This document shows, in pieces, positions 17,541 to 27,484 of a stretch of 64,000 bases of DNA; position 1 is the stretch's first letter, and each line of letters opens with the position of its first letter. This DNA comes from Gimesia maris (GTDB lineage Bacteria; Planctomycetota; Planctomycetia; Planctomycetales; Planctomycetaceae). The DNA is taken from contig NZ_CP042910.1 of assembly GCF_008298035.1 (NCBI RefSeq), positions 4,107,001 to 4,171,000 on the forward strand, written 5' to 3'. Both the position numbers and the translations under genes were made by a program. Under the pieces are notes generated by a model, which worked only from the letters and a program-made list of their open reading frames with translations, did no database searches and was not told the DNA's origin.

Positions 17541-19558
17541 GCGACATATCGTTCGCAGCGGTGGCGGATTTCTGCTTGATCGAGTTGGTTCATTGGGTCG
17601 TCTTTCTGGGCGCAAGCCATGGCTACAGCTCGAAATTCGAGTCCTTTGATGCGTTTCATGGTCCCCACACGGATGCCGGCTTCGTCTGACCCGGGGTCTT
17701 CTTCGCGAGGCTTGAGCTCGAAGGTAGCAATACCGGCTGACGACAGTGCTGTGACGATTTTTGGCTTACGCGGCGTTACGCAGATTTCATGCGTTGCGAG
17801 TCCATAATCTGCCATCAACATTTGAACCCAGGCGACGATCGCCTCAGCTTCTGCCTTTTCTGTTTTACACTTCTCGACCATCGGTTCAGGGCCTTTAAAG
17901 ACCGAGTGGTCGCCGACAGTTGTTACAATTCCACCATCGAGATCGTCAATCTCCAGGCCTTTCAGGATCCCTTGAGCAAACTTGCGAATCTGCTCACTGG
18001 TGCGATAGTTGATCTTCAGTCGTCGTGAGCGCCCCCGGATATCGATCCCGGCGCGGCTCATCGGAATCTTCGTGCGATAGATTCGCTGATGACCGTCACC
18101 CACCGTGCAAAGCGGGTCGGGCGTTCCTTCATCAATCGGACTGATAGCTCGAATCAGACGAAGGGCTTCCAAGCTAAAGTCCTGAACTTCGTCGACAAGT
18201 ACGTGGGCGTATCGTGCGAAGTTGCCCTGCAGGACTGCCAAACGGGCTTCGTGAATGGCTCCCTCAAACGTCAACAGGTTTCGTTTCTTGAGCCCTCGTT
18301 GAAATGCCCGGAAGACAGGCCATGCCGCCTTGCGTTGCTTCCGACTGATCCTTGGTCGACCGGATCGAACGGTGCCGAGATAGGTTTCTTCGGCGTCGAT
18401 ACCGTTGGGGTCGATGACCAGCTCATACTCCAGCTGCATTTCCTCTTTGGAAAGTGGCAGTTCATCCGAATAGCTTAGCCACACTTCGTCCCAAATCTGG
18501 GCCAGTTCTTCATCCTCCGCGATTCGTCCCTTCCAACCTGCTCGATTGCAAATGGTTCGAGCCAGAGCATGCAAATTGGTCACTTCGATGCGTCCTGCGA
18601 CATCCGGAGCAAGACGTTGCATATGATGCTTGATGGTCACCGAGAGATTGGTGGTGAATGTGGTTACGAGGATTCTCGCGGACTCGTCCTCAAGCTGGCG
18701 AGCCAGATACACAGCACGATGCATGAGGGCGACTGTCTTCCCAGTGCCCGCGGAACCGGTGATGTTCATCGGCCCCTTCGTCTTCCACTTGACGATCTTT
18801 CGTTGATAGGGGTGAAGGAAGATCCGCCATTCTTCCAACGTGCCTTCCAGGATCTGCTTCAGTTCCTCTTCGCCTGCGACCAGAACCAGATCGAAGTTCG
18901 GAGTCTCCTGAATCTTTGTGAAGTCGCCGGGACTTTCGGGAGCGACCTCAGCCGGTCCAGCAACAACACCGAGCATCTCGTCGATTGCCTGCTGCAGCGT
19001 CATACCAGCCGCCAGCCCAAACAACACGTCACGACAGTCAGGAGGTAAATACGCACTCAGCGCTTCCAGGCCATCGTCACTACGGATCGACTTTACTGCC
19101 GGTACGAGAGGCTTGGGCACACCTGCCTCAAATAAATCATTATCTGACAGGCGAGCAAGAGGGTATTCAGGGATGCTTGGCTGAGTCGGCACCGCTTCCT
19201 GGACGACAGATTGAACTTCCTCGGCATCGAATACCTGAAAAACACCAGTCATCCCATGGACTTCAAACCGTTTATTCTTTGCCCAGTCGTAGGCCTTGTC
19301 GTGGGCATCGATGTGAACCAACAAGTAGGTGTCGCCCTTTTCGGGAGCAATCACAATTGCTCGGTACCCGTCGGGAAGTTTCTTCACGCCACGGACCTTC
19401 GGATCCAACATCGTGCCCGGAAGTGGATGCAGACCGATCGCTGGTGATTGCGGGTCGTGCTGAAACTCTTCGATCAGCTCGGAGACTCGCTTCTGCACCT
19501 TGCTCGGGAGCTTACTAAAGGACTTCAATATATTTCGGTGGACCATCAATTTGGCCAT
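17492..19558 (-). CDS. RelE-like/UvrD superfamily 1 helicase fusion
   Basis: The first ~110 residues have the pattern of a RelE/ParE toxin fold (LPSKVQKRVSELIEEFQHDP, then GVKKLPDGYRAIV and LLVHIDAHDKAYDWA). A UvrD/Rep helicase follows: Walker A GSAGTGKT near residue 268, VDEVQDF (motif II) near 456, QRIY and the NYRTSEQIR segment, KGLEF, and VAATRARE (motif VI) near 676. I place the start at ATG 19558, with AGGAG seven bases upstream and two bases after the stop of the DUF1998 helicase. The protein ends only a dozen residues after motif VI, shorter than usual, and its end overlaps the HsdR-like tail, suggesting a clipped C-terminus. Such fusions occur in defence loci. Confidence 0.8.
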   Translation of the reverse strand: MAKLMVHRNILKSFSKLPSKVQKRVSELIEEFQHDPQSPAIGLHPLPGTMLDPKVRGVKKLPDGYRAIVIAPEKGDTYLLVHIDAHDKAYDWAKNKRFEVHGMTGVFQVFDAEEVQSVVQEAVPTQPSIPEYPLARLSDNDLFEAGVPKPLVPAVKSIRSDDGLEALSAYLPPDCRDVLFGLAAGMTLQQAIDEMLGVVAGPAEVAPESPGDFTKIQETPNFDLVLVAGEEELKQILEGTLEEWRIFLHPYQRKIVKWKTKGPMNITGSAGTGKTVALMHRAVYLARQLEDESARILVTTFTTNLSVTIKHHMQRLAPDVAGRIEVTNLHALARTICNRAGWKGRIAEDEELAQIWDEVWLSYSDELPLSKEEMQLEYELVIDPNGIDAEETYLGTVRSGRPRISRKQRKAAWPVFRAFQRGLKKRNLLTFEGAIHEARLAVLQGNFARYAHVLVDEVQDFSLEALRLIRAISPIDEGTPDPLCTVGDGHQRIYRTKIPMSRAGIDIRGRSRRLKINYRTSEQIRKFAQGILKGLEIDDLDGGIVTTVGDHSVFKGPEPMVEKCKTEKAEAEAIVAWVQMLMADYGLATHEICVTPRKPKIVTALSSAGIATFELKPREEDPGSDEAGIRVGTMKRIKGLEFRAVAMACAQKDDPMNQLDQAEIRHRCERYVAATRAREHLLVTTRST

Positions 19559-19560
19559 AG

Positions 19561-22500
19561 TCAAGCTCCTGAGATTCCTTTGGCGATCAAATCGATCAAG
19601 TGTGCGATACCTTTCGCTTGCAGATCATCCGGTGTCACGACCTTCCAGCCCTGGTCTTGCCATGCCGATGCAAAATCAGCCTGGCCTCCGGCTAGAAGTG
19701 CGACTGGTGGTGAACAATTCGGCCAGGCCAACTCGGCAAACGCGTCGTCTTCAATCTGCTCGTTGAAGTATTCTACTTTCGGTAGCGCCGCAGGTAACGG
19801 CAAAGCGGCAGCCGCCAACTCCTGCACATATGGCTGCAGGCTCGGAAGAATATCTTCCATGACTGGCTGCCAGTCATCCGAGACCGCCTCCACTGCTTCG
19901 AGCGGTATTTCGGGAGCCGTGGTTTCGCTTTCCGAAGCAGCCCAGAACCGGAAGTTCTCACTGAACTGGTACAAGTTCAGACAGGCCAGGAACCGCCTCC
20001 ATCGCTCACTGAAATCGCTACCTGTTGTCTCGGTTTCACTGTCGCCAAGTCGCGCGAGCGTGATGACTTGGTTTTGCCGGTTGCTGACGGCATCACCGAC
20101 CGTGATGTAACTCACCAGGTCCTGATTCAAGCTGGCCCTATCGTTGTAAACCCATTCTCCATTTTCCTGAGTTGCAACCTTGGGAAGTGCTGCACCGGGG
20201 CGCCATGTGCTCAGTGCCGCACGAAGTTCCTGGGCGTTGACTGTCCGTTGGCCCGCCAACATCTGCAGCGGAAAATACGATGCAAACGTCGCCAGTTGAG
20301 CCCAACCGGGAGCATGCGGTGCTGCGATGAATGCTTTGAGCTGAACCAGCCCATTGCAAATCATCTTCCTGGCATCCGGGATGATCTTGCCCTGTCCCTT
20401 TGCCGCGTTCGCGTACTGCTGAAGCATCTGGGCGACCGGTGTGTGGCACACCATCACGTGATCAGCGTATTCAGGATTGAGATCGTCCCAAGTGACGCTC
20501 CAGACGTGATACTTTCCACTCTCCAGAATGGAACGCCGCTTGTTCAGGTCGTCCGCGAGACGATTGACGGGGTGGCAGTGGTACTGAAAGCCATCGGTGA
20601 AGATCGCGACCGGCTTGATGCGATCATCATCCGATCTCAGAACGAAGTCGGGCTGTGATTGAACGGAGACACCCTGGGCGGAACCGAGCGTCGGCTGCAA
20701 TTCCAATTCCCAAAGTCGTTCGACACCGGGCAGCGAGAAACGGAAGCCCTGGTTGCCACGGATAATCGTTTGTTCCCAATTGCCGTTCTGCTGTTCGACG
20801 AATGACTCCAAAAGGTCAACAAACTTCTTCTCCAGCATGCTGCCAAACAGAGAGTTCGGTTTGATGGCTGCGAGGGCCTTTTGCGGCACTCGTTTCTCAC
20901 CTGCGGCAATCAACTTGTTCAGCAGCGTGATTCCTCGCTCGCGGCTGATCGTGTCGGACTTGTATTGCAGGTGATAAGTGCGAATGCAGCGATAGCATCC
21001 ATCGGTGTCCTGTCGATCGGGATCCTGCCGCATTTGGCGACAGACACATGTCTCCAAAGTGTTCCGCGCCAAACGCAACACTTGCATGATGCCCTCGCCA
21101 TCGCGGTTTTGGCCGTCCTTCTCCTGATAGAGCGTCTTCAGGTAACCCGTTCCTCCTGGAACGCCGTCCAGCAGCATGACGTAATACCGTTTCATTCCGG
21201 TAGCCGGGTCCGGCATGATCTGCGGAGACACATTCAGGTGTGCCGGGTTCCCTTCAAATCGCAGCCGCAGTCCCAGGTGAACACAAGCAGTCAGCGTGTC
21301 GATGTCATCATCGTCCGCGATCGGGAGCAACAGGCGGATCGCTTCCGATTTCAGTTCACGGTACAGGTAGACTGGTTCCCAGTTATACGGAAGTTCGTTT
21401 CGTCCTTCCTGTCGACGTTTGTCATTCGCCCGTCGGCGTGAACAACTACGACGATGCCGAATATCGTCCAGTGATGTTCCCGGCGTAACGACAATGCCGC
21501 AGTCTCGGCAAACGCGGAAACCGTCCTCAGGAGCTTCTTGATCGACGCCAAACGGAACGATTCCCTGTTCGCCCTGATATCCGACGTTGACTTCTCGCAT
21601 GATCACCGATGAACGGTACTCAATACCGAAAGGCAATCCATCATCACCAACGGCACCAGCCGGTGTGTCCTGAGTCAGGTCAAAGCTGCGAATGGTTTGG
21701 TAATACTCGCGATTCCGCTCATCGCTGCGGTCGCCAGACAGACTGTCGTAATGCTCCATATACGACAAAGCTTGCGAGCGAGAAAACTCGATGAACTTCC
21801 GGTGCTGGCCCTGATCCAGTTGACTGTCTGAATCACCGTCATGTCCGCACTGTGGGCAGGCAGGTTGGGCTTCGGGTTTGTCCAAATCATCCTTGGGCCG
21901 CATATGACCACAGGCACCGCAAATGGCCCAGGTGAAGATCAGCGGATCCTGTGGGTTACCGATCGCAATCTGTTGAATGTCGAAAACGCGGCTATGCGTG
22001 TAGAAGTGATTGGCCGGTGCCAGTTCTTTCAAGGCCACACCTGCTGGCCGAGTGACCTCGATCGGTTTGTGCTCCTGATCGGACTTGCGATGTTTGTTGT
22101 AGATCGCACCGTAGAAGCGGACGCCACGTTCCGGAAACGCATAGTTGGGAAGCAGGCCGTTATCGGTCAGGATCTCAAGCGCCGTGGTTCTGCTCAGGCT
22201 CATCAATCGCCCCTGCAGGATCCGTAGTTCCTGCTCGATCTCCAGACGTGCTTCCTTCTCTTCCTCGTCCAGCTTGGCGAGCTGATCACGAAGTCTTTTG
22301 CGGGCGTTCTCCAGATCGCGAGTCATTCGCTCGAATTCACCGGTCGCCAGGTGCATTCGTTGCAACAACAGATCGGACGATGTTTCGGTGACAAATCGCT
22401 CGCGAGTATCGGATTGCACGTCGTTGTGAAAACGTTTCAGGAACAGGCCGCGGAGGTCGGCCTCGTTCTTCGTAATCCACCGCAGCATCCTTGGGATGTT

Positions 22501-25500
22501 GCCCTCAGGCTTTGCCATGTCCTCGACCAACTGCTTACCCGACTTCGGCAACTCAGTCAGTTCGCCGATTTTGGTGGCGGAATCGAACCCGTACGCAAGA
22601 TATTGGCGAACCAGCACCGCGGACGCATCCAGCCAGCAACCGGGAGGATCCACTTTGCCTCGCAGCATCTCCGACGGGCGACCATAGAAGAACAAGTCGT
22701 GGGGACGTTGATTGACCACCGAAACAATCAGTGCTGTTCCCGTTGACCGGCCAGCCCGCCCAATGCGTTGCAGATAGCTGGCTGTGCTCGGGGGGATCGA
22801 GCACAGCATCGTGCTCGACAAGTCACCGATGTCGATCCCCATTTCCAACGTGCTGGTGCAGGTCAGGACATTGGGATCGTCGGTGTGTTTGGTCCTCGAA
22901 AAATCAAGCTCGAGCTTTTCACGATCCTCGGTGGCCAACAAACCGGTATGTTCGCTGGCAACGACACGCCGGAGTGCCCCTTTCCGGTAACGATCCTGAT
23001 AGTATTCCTGCCGAGGTGAGTAATCTCCCTCCGCGTAACGACCTTTCTGTGAGTAATACTCCCAGCTTGGCGCGTCTTTCCAGTACTCGGCTTCAGCGGC
23101 AGGACGAATCACGGCCTTCCCGCTCTCGCTGCAAATTAGATTGACCCGGTCCGAAGTCAGGATCGCGGCGTGGGCCGAGACAGCGTAGAAGTTCTTGGTT
23201 CCATCCTGATGCATCCGTGTGAACAACCCGGCCTGTGTACCGCACGTCAGCAAAGCCGCGATCAGATCCAACAGGCTGGTTTCGTCTGCGTTCGGCTTTC
23301 CAAGCGAACGTCTTGCCCAAACCAGTTGCCAGGGCGGTCGACCGCCCTTTTTGGTGGGTGCGAGAACGAAATCGTGAGTCCGCTGAGATTGCGTCACCAT
23401 CAGGTGCGGCTTGTAATGTCCGTCCCCGGGGTAGGTTTCTCGTCCTGGTAGAGTGCGTCCGAACGGGTATTTTCCCCAGAAGTTGTTCTTGGCGAAGCTG
23501 TCCAGAAACGGATGTGCAATAGCACCGCGAATGCGAGCCCGATGCAGGAAGCCGTAGATCCAGAGCTTGATCGCCTTGTCCGACAGATCCGCCAGTGCTG
23601 GATCAATTCCGGGAATTCGTTCCCGAAGGTTCTTCAAAGTCGATTCGATCCGCTGATCATCCCAGGCGATACAGGAACTACCGGCAGGCTCCATTGTGCG
23701 ACCGTGAGTCTGCATCAGGCCGAATTCACTGGTCACTTCCCAGGTCAGCCGAAGATCAATCTCATCTCGCAAACGCTTGGGTGGATCGGATGCCGATGCG
23801 TTGTCTCGATAGTTGACGAAATCGGAATACTCATGCAAATCCGGCGGTAACAGCGAAGCCATCGCCTCGCGAATGCTTCCTCGCCAACCAGGACGCTGCT
23901 GTGACCACCAATCCAACAAAGCTGGTCCCGCGTCACTCAAGCGGATCCCACTGTCGCCAGCGTCATCAATAACATGCTGAAGTGCGGTGCGGAACGTGAA
24001 CTGGTATGTCCGGGATGAAAAGAATCCGGCACGGTGCGAAGCGTCCTGCACGCTATCGGTAAACGCGAGCAGTTTTGGGTCATTGTTCAGTACCGAACCA
24101 AATAGCTCGTCGATTGCCACGCTGGACAACGTCGCCGATTGGCTACCGATGAAGAACACACCATCTTTTGATTGGCAGTTGGGGCATCCCTGATCACCGA
24201 CGGTGACTTGCTTATTATCTTGCCGCGTCTCGTGATTGACTTTGACCTTGAAACGCTTGGGATCGTTTGTCAGCGGGCAAGGACCATCCTCCAGTCTCAG
24301 CACAAGGCTTTTGGGGCACATGTACCACTGTTTGAAACCGAACTCTTGTTGGGACAGGTTTTCAGCTGGCGTTTCCTCTCCTTCTGGTTGAGGGGCGTCA
24401 CTGAGTCCTTCCCTGTCCGGCGAGATCACGATGATGTTCGGATTCCGCATTCCCTTGAATCCGAACCAGCCGCGGTAGATTTTGGACGGCTCGGCATCAA
24501 GCTGAAAGCCACTGACGCCTTTCGCGCCAATCTGAGTCTCGGTGTTCGGATCGGCCAGTCCTACCCAGCCTGATTCTCCGCATTCGCTGCAATGAAAGAC
24601 CGGCAGGCTGGGGAATTCCTGGGTCGGTTCATCCAGCCAGCTGAACACCGGTTTGTCGTGCACCAGTCGCCCCAGGCGGCGCAGTTCGCGAATCCACAGC
24701 TGGACCTGAGTCGGCACCAGCGGAAATGCATGACCGCTGCGGACCTCTTTGGCCTGGGCAACCAGAGCGAAGAACGAGGCGCAGATGAAACCGCGGTCGG
24801 TCGTTTTCGGGTAGTCGTTGAAGCCCAGTTCTTCACGAGCCAGTAGTTCGACTAGGTTTTGCCAGGTGAGCGGACCTGAGCCGTCGGTTTCCGACTTTTC
24901 AAAGATGTTCAGAAGATACTTGAACAGCATACGACCCTTCAGCCAGCCGCCCAGTTGTACGGACCACTCTTCGACCGCCTCCAGAGTCGCCTTTTCCTCA
25001 TCGCTCAGCTTGTGATCGTCTTTCGAGAACAGATGATGGGGGATGTCGGGTCCGGCATACTTCGGTCCGCCCCACAACACCGATTGCCGCAGGGAGTACT
25101 TCAATGCGTCTTCATCTTCCAGTGGTTGGCAACCAGTTGGATTCGGTAGTGTCACATCCTCCGGATCCAGCACGACCATCTCTTCCACGGTGACCCTGTC
25201 TTCACCAATCACCGCTTCGGTGTTGATCTCTTCTTCAAACAATGTACTGGCGAACTTGGCGAGTCGATCACTGCCGGTTTCCCTGGCATCGACGCTGCCG
25301 TCGGCCTTCTTGTTCGTGCTGTCCTTGGCTGGTTCACGATCGTCCAGCGTGGCACTGGTTCCAACGACACACAGATCGCCCTTGGCAATGTCGAGTCGTT
25401 CTTTCAGTCTACGGATCAAACACGCGACGTCGGCCCCTTGAGCTCCGTCATAGGTGTGCAGTTCGTCCAGCACCAGATACTTGAGCACTCCGGCATCATT

Positions 25501-25923
25501 GAATCTCCATAGCCGCTGGTCTTGTGGACGCAGCAGCAGGTAGTCGAGCATCTTATAGTTGGTCAGCAGGATGTCGGGCGGATTTTCCTGTTGAGCTTCG
25601 TGATTGCTGATGCCGTGAGCTTCGCCCATTGCTTTCGTTCCGCTCCCGGCCGAAGCACCCGGATCCGATGGATCATAGCGTCCGGTGTAATTACCAACGC
25701 GGATGCCTGCCTGCTTAAGTTCGGGTGTTCGCCAGATGACTTTCGCGAAGCGTTTCTCTTGGTCAGCGGCCAGAGCGTTCATCGGATACAGGATGATCGC
25801 CTTAATCCCCTTCTGACCTTCTTTGCGAGCACGCAGGCAGTGATCAAGAATCGGAAACAGGAAGCATTCGGTCTTACCGCTGCCGGTACCTGAAGTCGGG
25901 GTCAGGGATCGCCGACGGGTCAA
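19561..25923 (-). CDS. Giant DUF1998 helicase with C-terminal nuclease-like domain, 5' truncated
   Basis: The frame opens almost at Walker A (SGTGSGKTE within the first 25 residues), whereas relatives carry about 100 or more residues before it. The rest is complete: a DELHTY box near 155, the C-terminal helicase lobe with MGIDIGDLSS and QRIGRAGRS near 1030, and DUF1998 with GGTGYL and a four-cysteine MZB site (CVCRQ, CYRC) near 1600-1650. A region with PDFVLRSDDD, FTDGFQYHCH, DLNKRR and VWSVTWDDL near 1755-1820 looks like a Vsr-like PD-(D/E)XK nuclease. There is no convincing start codon for the listed beginning. It probably translocates on DNA in a DISARM-related complex, but the truncation suggests a damaged gene. 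Confidence 0.8.
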   Translation of the reverse strand: MTRRRSLTPTSGTGSGKTECFLFPILDHCLRARKEGQKGIKAIILYPMNALAADQEKRFAKVIWRTPELKQAGIRVGNYTGRYDPSDPGASAGSGTKAMGEAHGISNHEAQQENPPDILLTNYKMLDYLLLRPQDQRLWRFNDAGVLKYLVLDELHTYDGAQGADVACLIRRLKERLDIAKGDLCVVGTSATLDDREPAKDSTNKKADGSVDARETGSDRLAKFASTLFEEEINTEAVIGEDRVTVEEMVVLDPEDVTLPNPTGCQPLEDEDALKYSLRQSVLWGGPKYAGPDIPHHLFSKDDHKLSDEEKATLEAVEEWSVQLGGWLKGRMLFKYLLNIFEKSETDGSGPLTWQNLVELLAREELGFNDYPKTTDRGFICASFFALVAQAKEVRSGHAFPLVPTQVQLWIRELRRLGRLVHDKPVFSWLDEPTQEFPSLPVFHCSECGESGWVGLADPNTETQIGAKGVSGFQLDAEPSKIYRGWFGFKGMRNPNIIVISPDREGLSDAPQPEGEETPAENLSQQEFGFKQWYMCPKSLVLRLEDGPCPLTNDPKRFKVKVNHETRQDNKQVTVGDQGCPNCQSKDGVFFIGSQSATLSSVAIDELFGSVLNNDPKLLAFTDSVQDASHRAGFFSSRTYQFTFRTALQHVIDDAGDSGIRLSDAGPALLDWWSQQRPGWRGSIREAMASLLPPDLHEYSDFVNYRDNASASDPPKRLRDEIDLRLTWEVTSEFGLMQTHGRTMEPAGSSCIAWDDQRIESTLKNLRERIPGIDPALADLSDKAIKLWIYGFLHRARIRGAIAHPFLDSFAKNNFWGKYPFGRTLPGRETYPGDGHYKPHLMVTQSQRTHDFVLAPTKKGGRPPWQLVWARRSLGKPNADETSLLDLIAALLTCGTQAGLFTRMHQDGTKNFYAVSAHAAILTSDRVNLICSESGKAVIRPAAEAEYWKDAPSWEYYSQKGRYAEGDYSPRQEYYQDRYRKGALRRVVASEHTGLLATEDREKLELDFSRTKHTDDPNVLTCTSTLEMGIDIGDLSSTMLCSIPPSTASYLQRIGRAGRSTGTALIVSVVNQRPHDLFFYGRPSEMLRGKVDPPGCWLDASAVLVRQYLAYGFDSATKIGELTELPKSGKQLVEDMAKPEGNIPRMLRWITKNEADLRGLFLKRFHNDVQSDTRERFVTETSSDLLLQRMHLATGEFERMTRDLENARKRLRDQLAKLDEEEKEARLEIEQELRILQGRLMSLSRTTALEILTDNGLLPNYAFPERGVRFYGAIYNKHRKSDQEHKPIEVTRPAGVALKELAPANHFYTHSRVFDIQQIAIGNPQDPLIFTWAICGACGHMRPKDDLDKPEAQPACPQCGHDGDSDSQLDQGQHRKFIEFSRSQALSYMEHYDSLSGDRSDERNREYYQTIRSFDLTQDTPAGAVGDDGLPFGIEYRSSVIMREVNVGYQGEQGIVPFGVDQEAPEDGFRVCRDCGIVVTPGTSLDDIRHRRSCSRRRANDKRRQEGRNELPYNWEPVYLYRELKSEAIRLLLPIADDDDIDTLTACVHLGLRLRFEGNPAHLNVSPQIMPDPATGMKRYYVMLLDGVPGGTGYLKTLYQEKDGQNRDGEGIMQVLRLARNTLETCVCRQMRQDPDRQDTDGCYRCIRTYHLQYKSDTISRERGITLLNKLIAAGEKRVPQKALAAIKPNSLFGSMLEKKFVDLLESFVEQQNGNWEQTIIRGNQGFRFSLPGVERLWELELQPTLGSAQGVSVQSQPDFVLRSDDDRIKPVAIFTDGFQYHCHPVNRLADDLNKRRSILESGKYHVWSVTWDDLNPEYADHVMVCHTPVAQMLQQYANAAKGQGKIIPDARKMICNGLVQLKAFIAAPHAPGWAQLATFASYFPLQMLAGQRTVNAQELRAALSTWRPGAALPKVATQENGEWVYNDRASLNQDLVSYITVGDAVSNRQNQVITLARLGDSETETTGSDFSERWRRFLACLNLYQFSENFRFWAASESETTAPEIPLEAVEAVSDDWQPVMEDILPSLQPYVQELAAAALPLPAALPKVEYFNEQIEDDAFAELAWPNCSPPVALLAGGQADFASAWQDQGWKVVTPDDLQAKGIAHLIDLIAKGISGA

Positions 25924-26809
25924 GCAGCGAAATCAACCGCCCAAATGTTTCCCGTTTGCCGTTGTGCGGAGTGGCGGTGGTCAGCAGTATCGAGTCTGTG
26001 CGGCGTGACAGCAATCGAGCCAGTCGGTAGGCAAGGTGTCTTTCGGGAACGCTTGCCCCGGCGACGTTGTGGGCTTCATCGATGACAACACAGTCCCAAC
26101 GGGTGTTTTCCAAGAAGTGCCGATAACTGCCCACGTTCTTCAGCGTGTCGATACTGATAATGACACGTTGGTAGACTTCAAAGGGGTTCTTATTCGCTGG
26201 GATTCGCAGCCGCAGTTTGGCGATACCGGCAGAGTCGAGTCGCACCAGTGGAAATCCGAAGCGATTCCAGAGCTCGGACTGAAACTGAGTCAGCATCGAC
26301 TTCTTGGCGAGAACCAAAACGCGATTCGCCCGACCACGTCGCATCAACTCGGAAAGGACCATCCCGACCTGAATCGTCTTGCCAAGCCCGACGGCATCAG
26401 CGAGTAACAGTCGCGGTCGAAGTTGACGTAGAGCCCATTCAACCGTCTGGATCTGGAACTTCATCGGCTTAAAGACGCCCATGCCTTCCAAATCCGGCTC
26501 AACGCCTGTCGCGGGCATCTGTCGGAGCTGAGCTTCCAGAAAAAGTTTCGCCATCCGATAACCGCTGGACTGATCCTGAACCAATTGTGTATTCCGAGGA
26601 TCAACCGGCTCAATGGTGTCGAGTTGTGTTAAAAAGATAGCCTCATGACCACGAACAAGATCATCCGCACCCACGCAGTGAACTGCATAGTTCTGGTGAT
26701 TGTGGTCAGAGGGATCCACTCGGGTGACAAGCCATTCTGCATCTCGACATAGAACGCGCATGCCCGGTGTGGGAGCTCCCATATTAGGCATCGTCATAGT
26801 CATCCACAT
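25874..26809 (-). pseudogene. drmD: DrmD-like SNF2 helicase, 3' truncated
   Basis: The 311 residues match the N-terminal part of DISARM-type DrmD as I remember it: PGMRVLCRDAEWLVTRVD, then a YAVHCVG and AIFLTQLD region, the SNF2 Walker A DAVGLGKTIQ near 145, LVLAKKSMLTQF, ISIDTLK, the DEAH box VIDEAHNVAG near 245, and TTATPHNGK (motif III) near 285. It breaks off right after LLDPSAIPDP and runs into a short foreign tail, so the second RecA lobe is missing (DrmD is usually around 1000 residues). The last 50 bases overlap, in another frame, the Walker A of the next gene. The start is ambiguous among several near-consecutive ATGs. Confidence 0.8.
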
Positions 26810-27200
26810 TTAGGCAAAGGTCGTCAAGTCTGGCGAATCGAAGACAGGCATTCAGAACTTCAGCATCGTCCTCAAAACCAATCGGTGAACTGAAATCCGG
26901 CTCATCATCATCACTATGAAAGAAATAACAAAATGCACCTGATAACCAGTTTTGAACGTTGGCTGGTAGGGTATCCCAGTCTTTAATTACCTGTTCAATC
27001 ACCTCCACGATAGCAGTTGCCAACCGGAGATTAACGATTGCATTTTGGGCATGCACTTTCTGAGTAAGTACTAGATGCTGTCGGGCGGAAACCAATAATT
27101 CATCCACAGCTAAGCCAGATACCTGATCTATCAAACTCGCCAGGCGGTCATACTGTTCATGTGAAAGTCCGGAAGGAAACATGCCAAGTTGCTTATTCAT
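26784..27200 (-). CDS. Small acidic protein upstream of drmD
   Basis: A 138-residue protein with a helical first half and a conserved-looking motif LPANVQNWLSGAFCYFF followed by an acidic DDDEPD, SPIGFEDDAEV and a C-terminal DDYDDA. I remember similar small proteins beside SNF2 helicases in DISARM-like loci, and the SP-GFEDD-E pattern recalls DUF1232/YkvA, but I cannot assign a function. It overlaps the drmD frame by 26 bases, implying translational coupling. It begins the GC-rich transcription unit and is preceded by a 280-base AT-rich gap. Confidence 0.6.
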   Translation of the reverse strand: MNKQLGMFPSGLSHEQYDRLASLIDQVSGLAVDELLVSARQHLVLTQKVHAQNAIVNLRLATAIVEVIEQVIKDWDTLPANVQNWLSGAFCYFFHSDDDEPDFSSPIGFEDDAEVLNACLRFARLDDLCLNVDDYDDA

Positions 27201-27484
27201 TGTAAGATGCCCTGCCCTCTCCCTTATGATAGAAATCCCAAAACACTGCTTTGCAGCAAAGGATTTGAAGCAGTTAATATTTTTAAATCGTGAACAATCG
27301 AGCTAAGTTATTTTTGTACAGAACAGAACTTGTTTCTCTGACTCTAACCTACCATTTGACAATTCAATATTCAACAACATGAACCACCTAAATATAAATA
27401 ATATATAGACTTAAGAATATCCACTTTGTAATTTGAAATAATATACACAGTAAGGAAATGTGCCAAACTCTTGATGGAACACTC
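27201..27484. other. AT-rich gap between the two defence units
   Basis: This gap has no gene. It is strongly AT-rich and separates the DISARM-like unit from the sigma-54-linked unit, so it should carry the promoter of the 27200 gene. A TGGCAC at 27464-27469 (minus strand) resembles a sigma-54 -24 box, but no -12 GC follows, so I do not call it. Confidence 0.5.

Noticed and set aside
25874-25923. Programmed frameshifting that would fuse DrmD to the helicase
   Set aside because: No slippery heptamer stands out, and even a fused product would lack the second lobe of DrmD and the front domain of the helicase.
27455-27480. A TGGCAC at 27464-27469 on the minus strand as a second sigma-54 promoter
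   Set aside because: The -24 box is present but the expected -12 position reads CTTA instead of TTGC, so the essential GC is missing.
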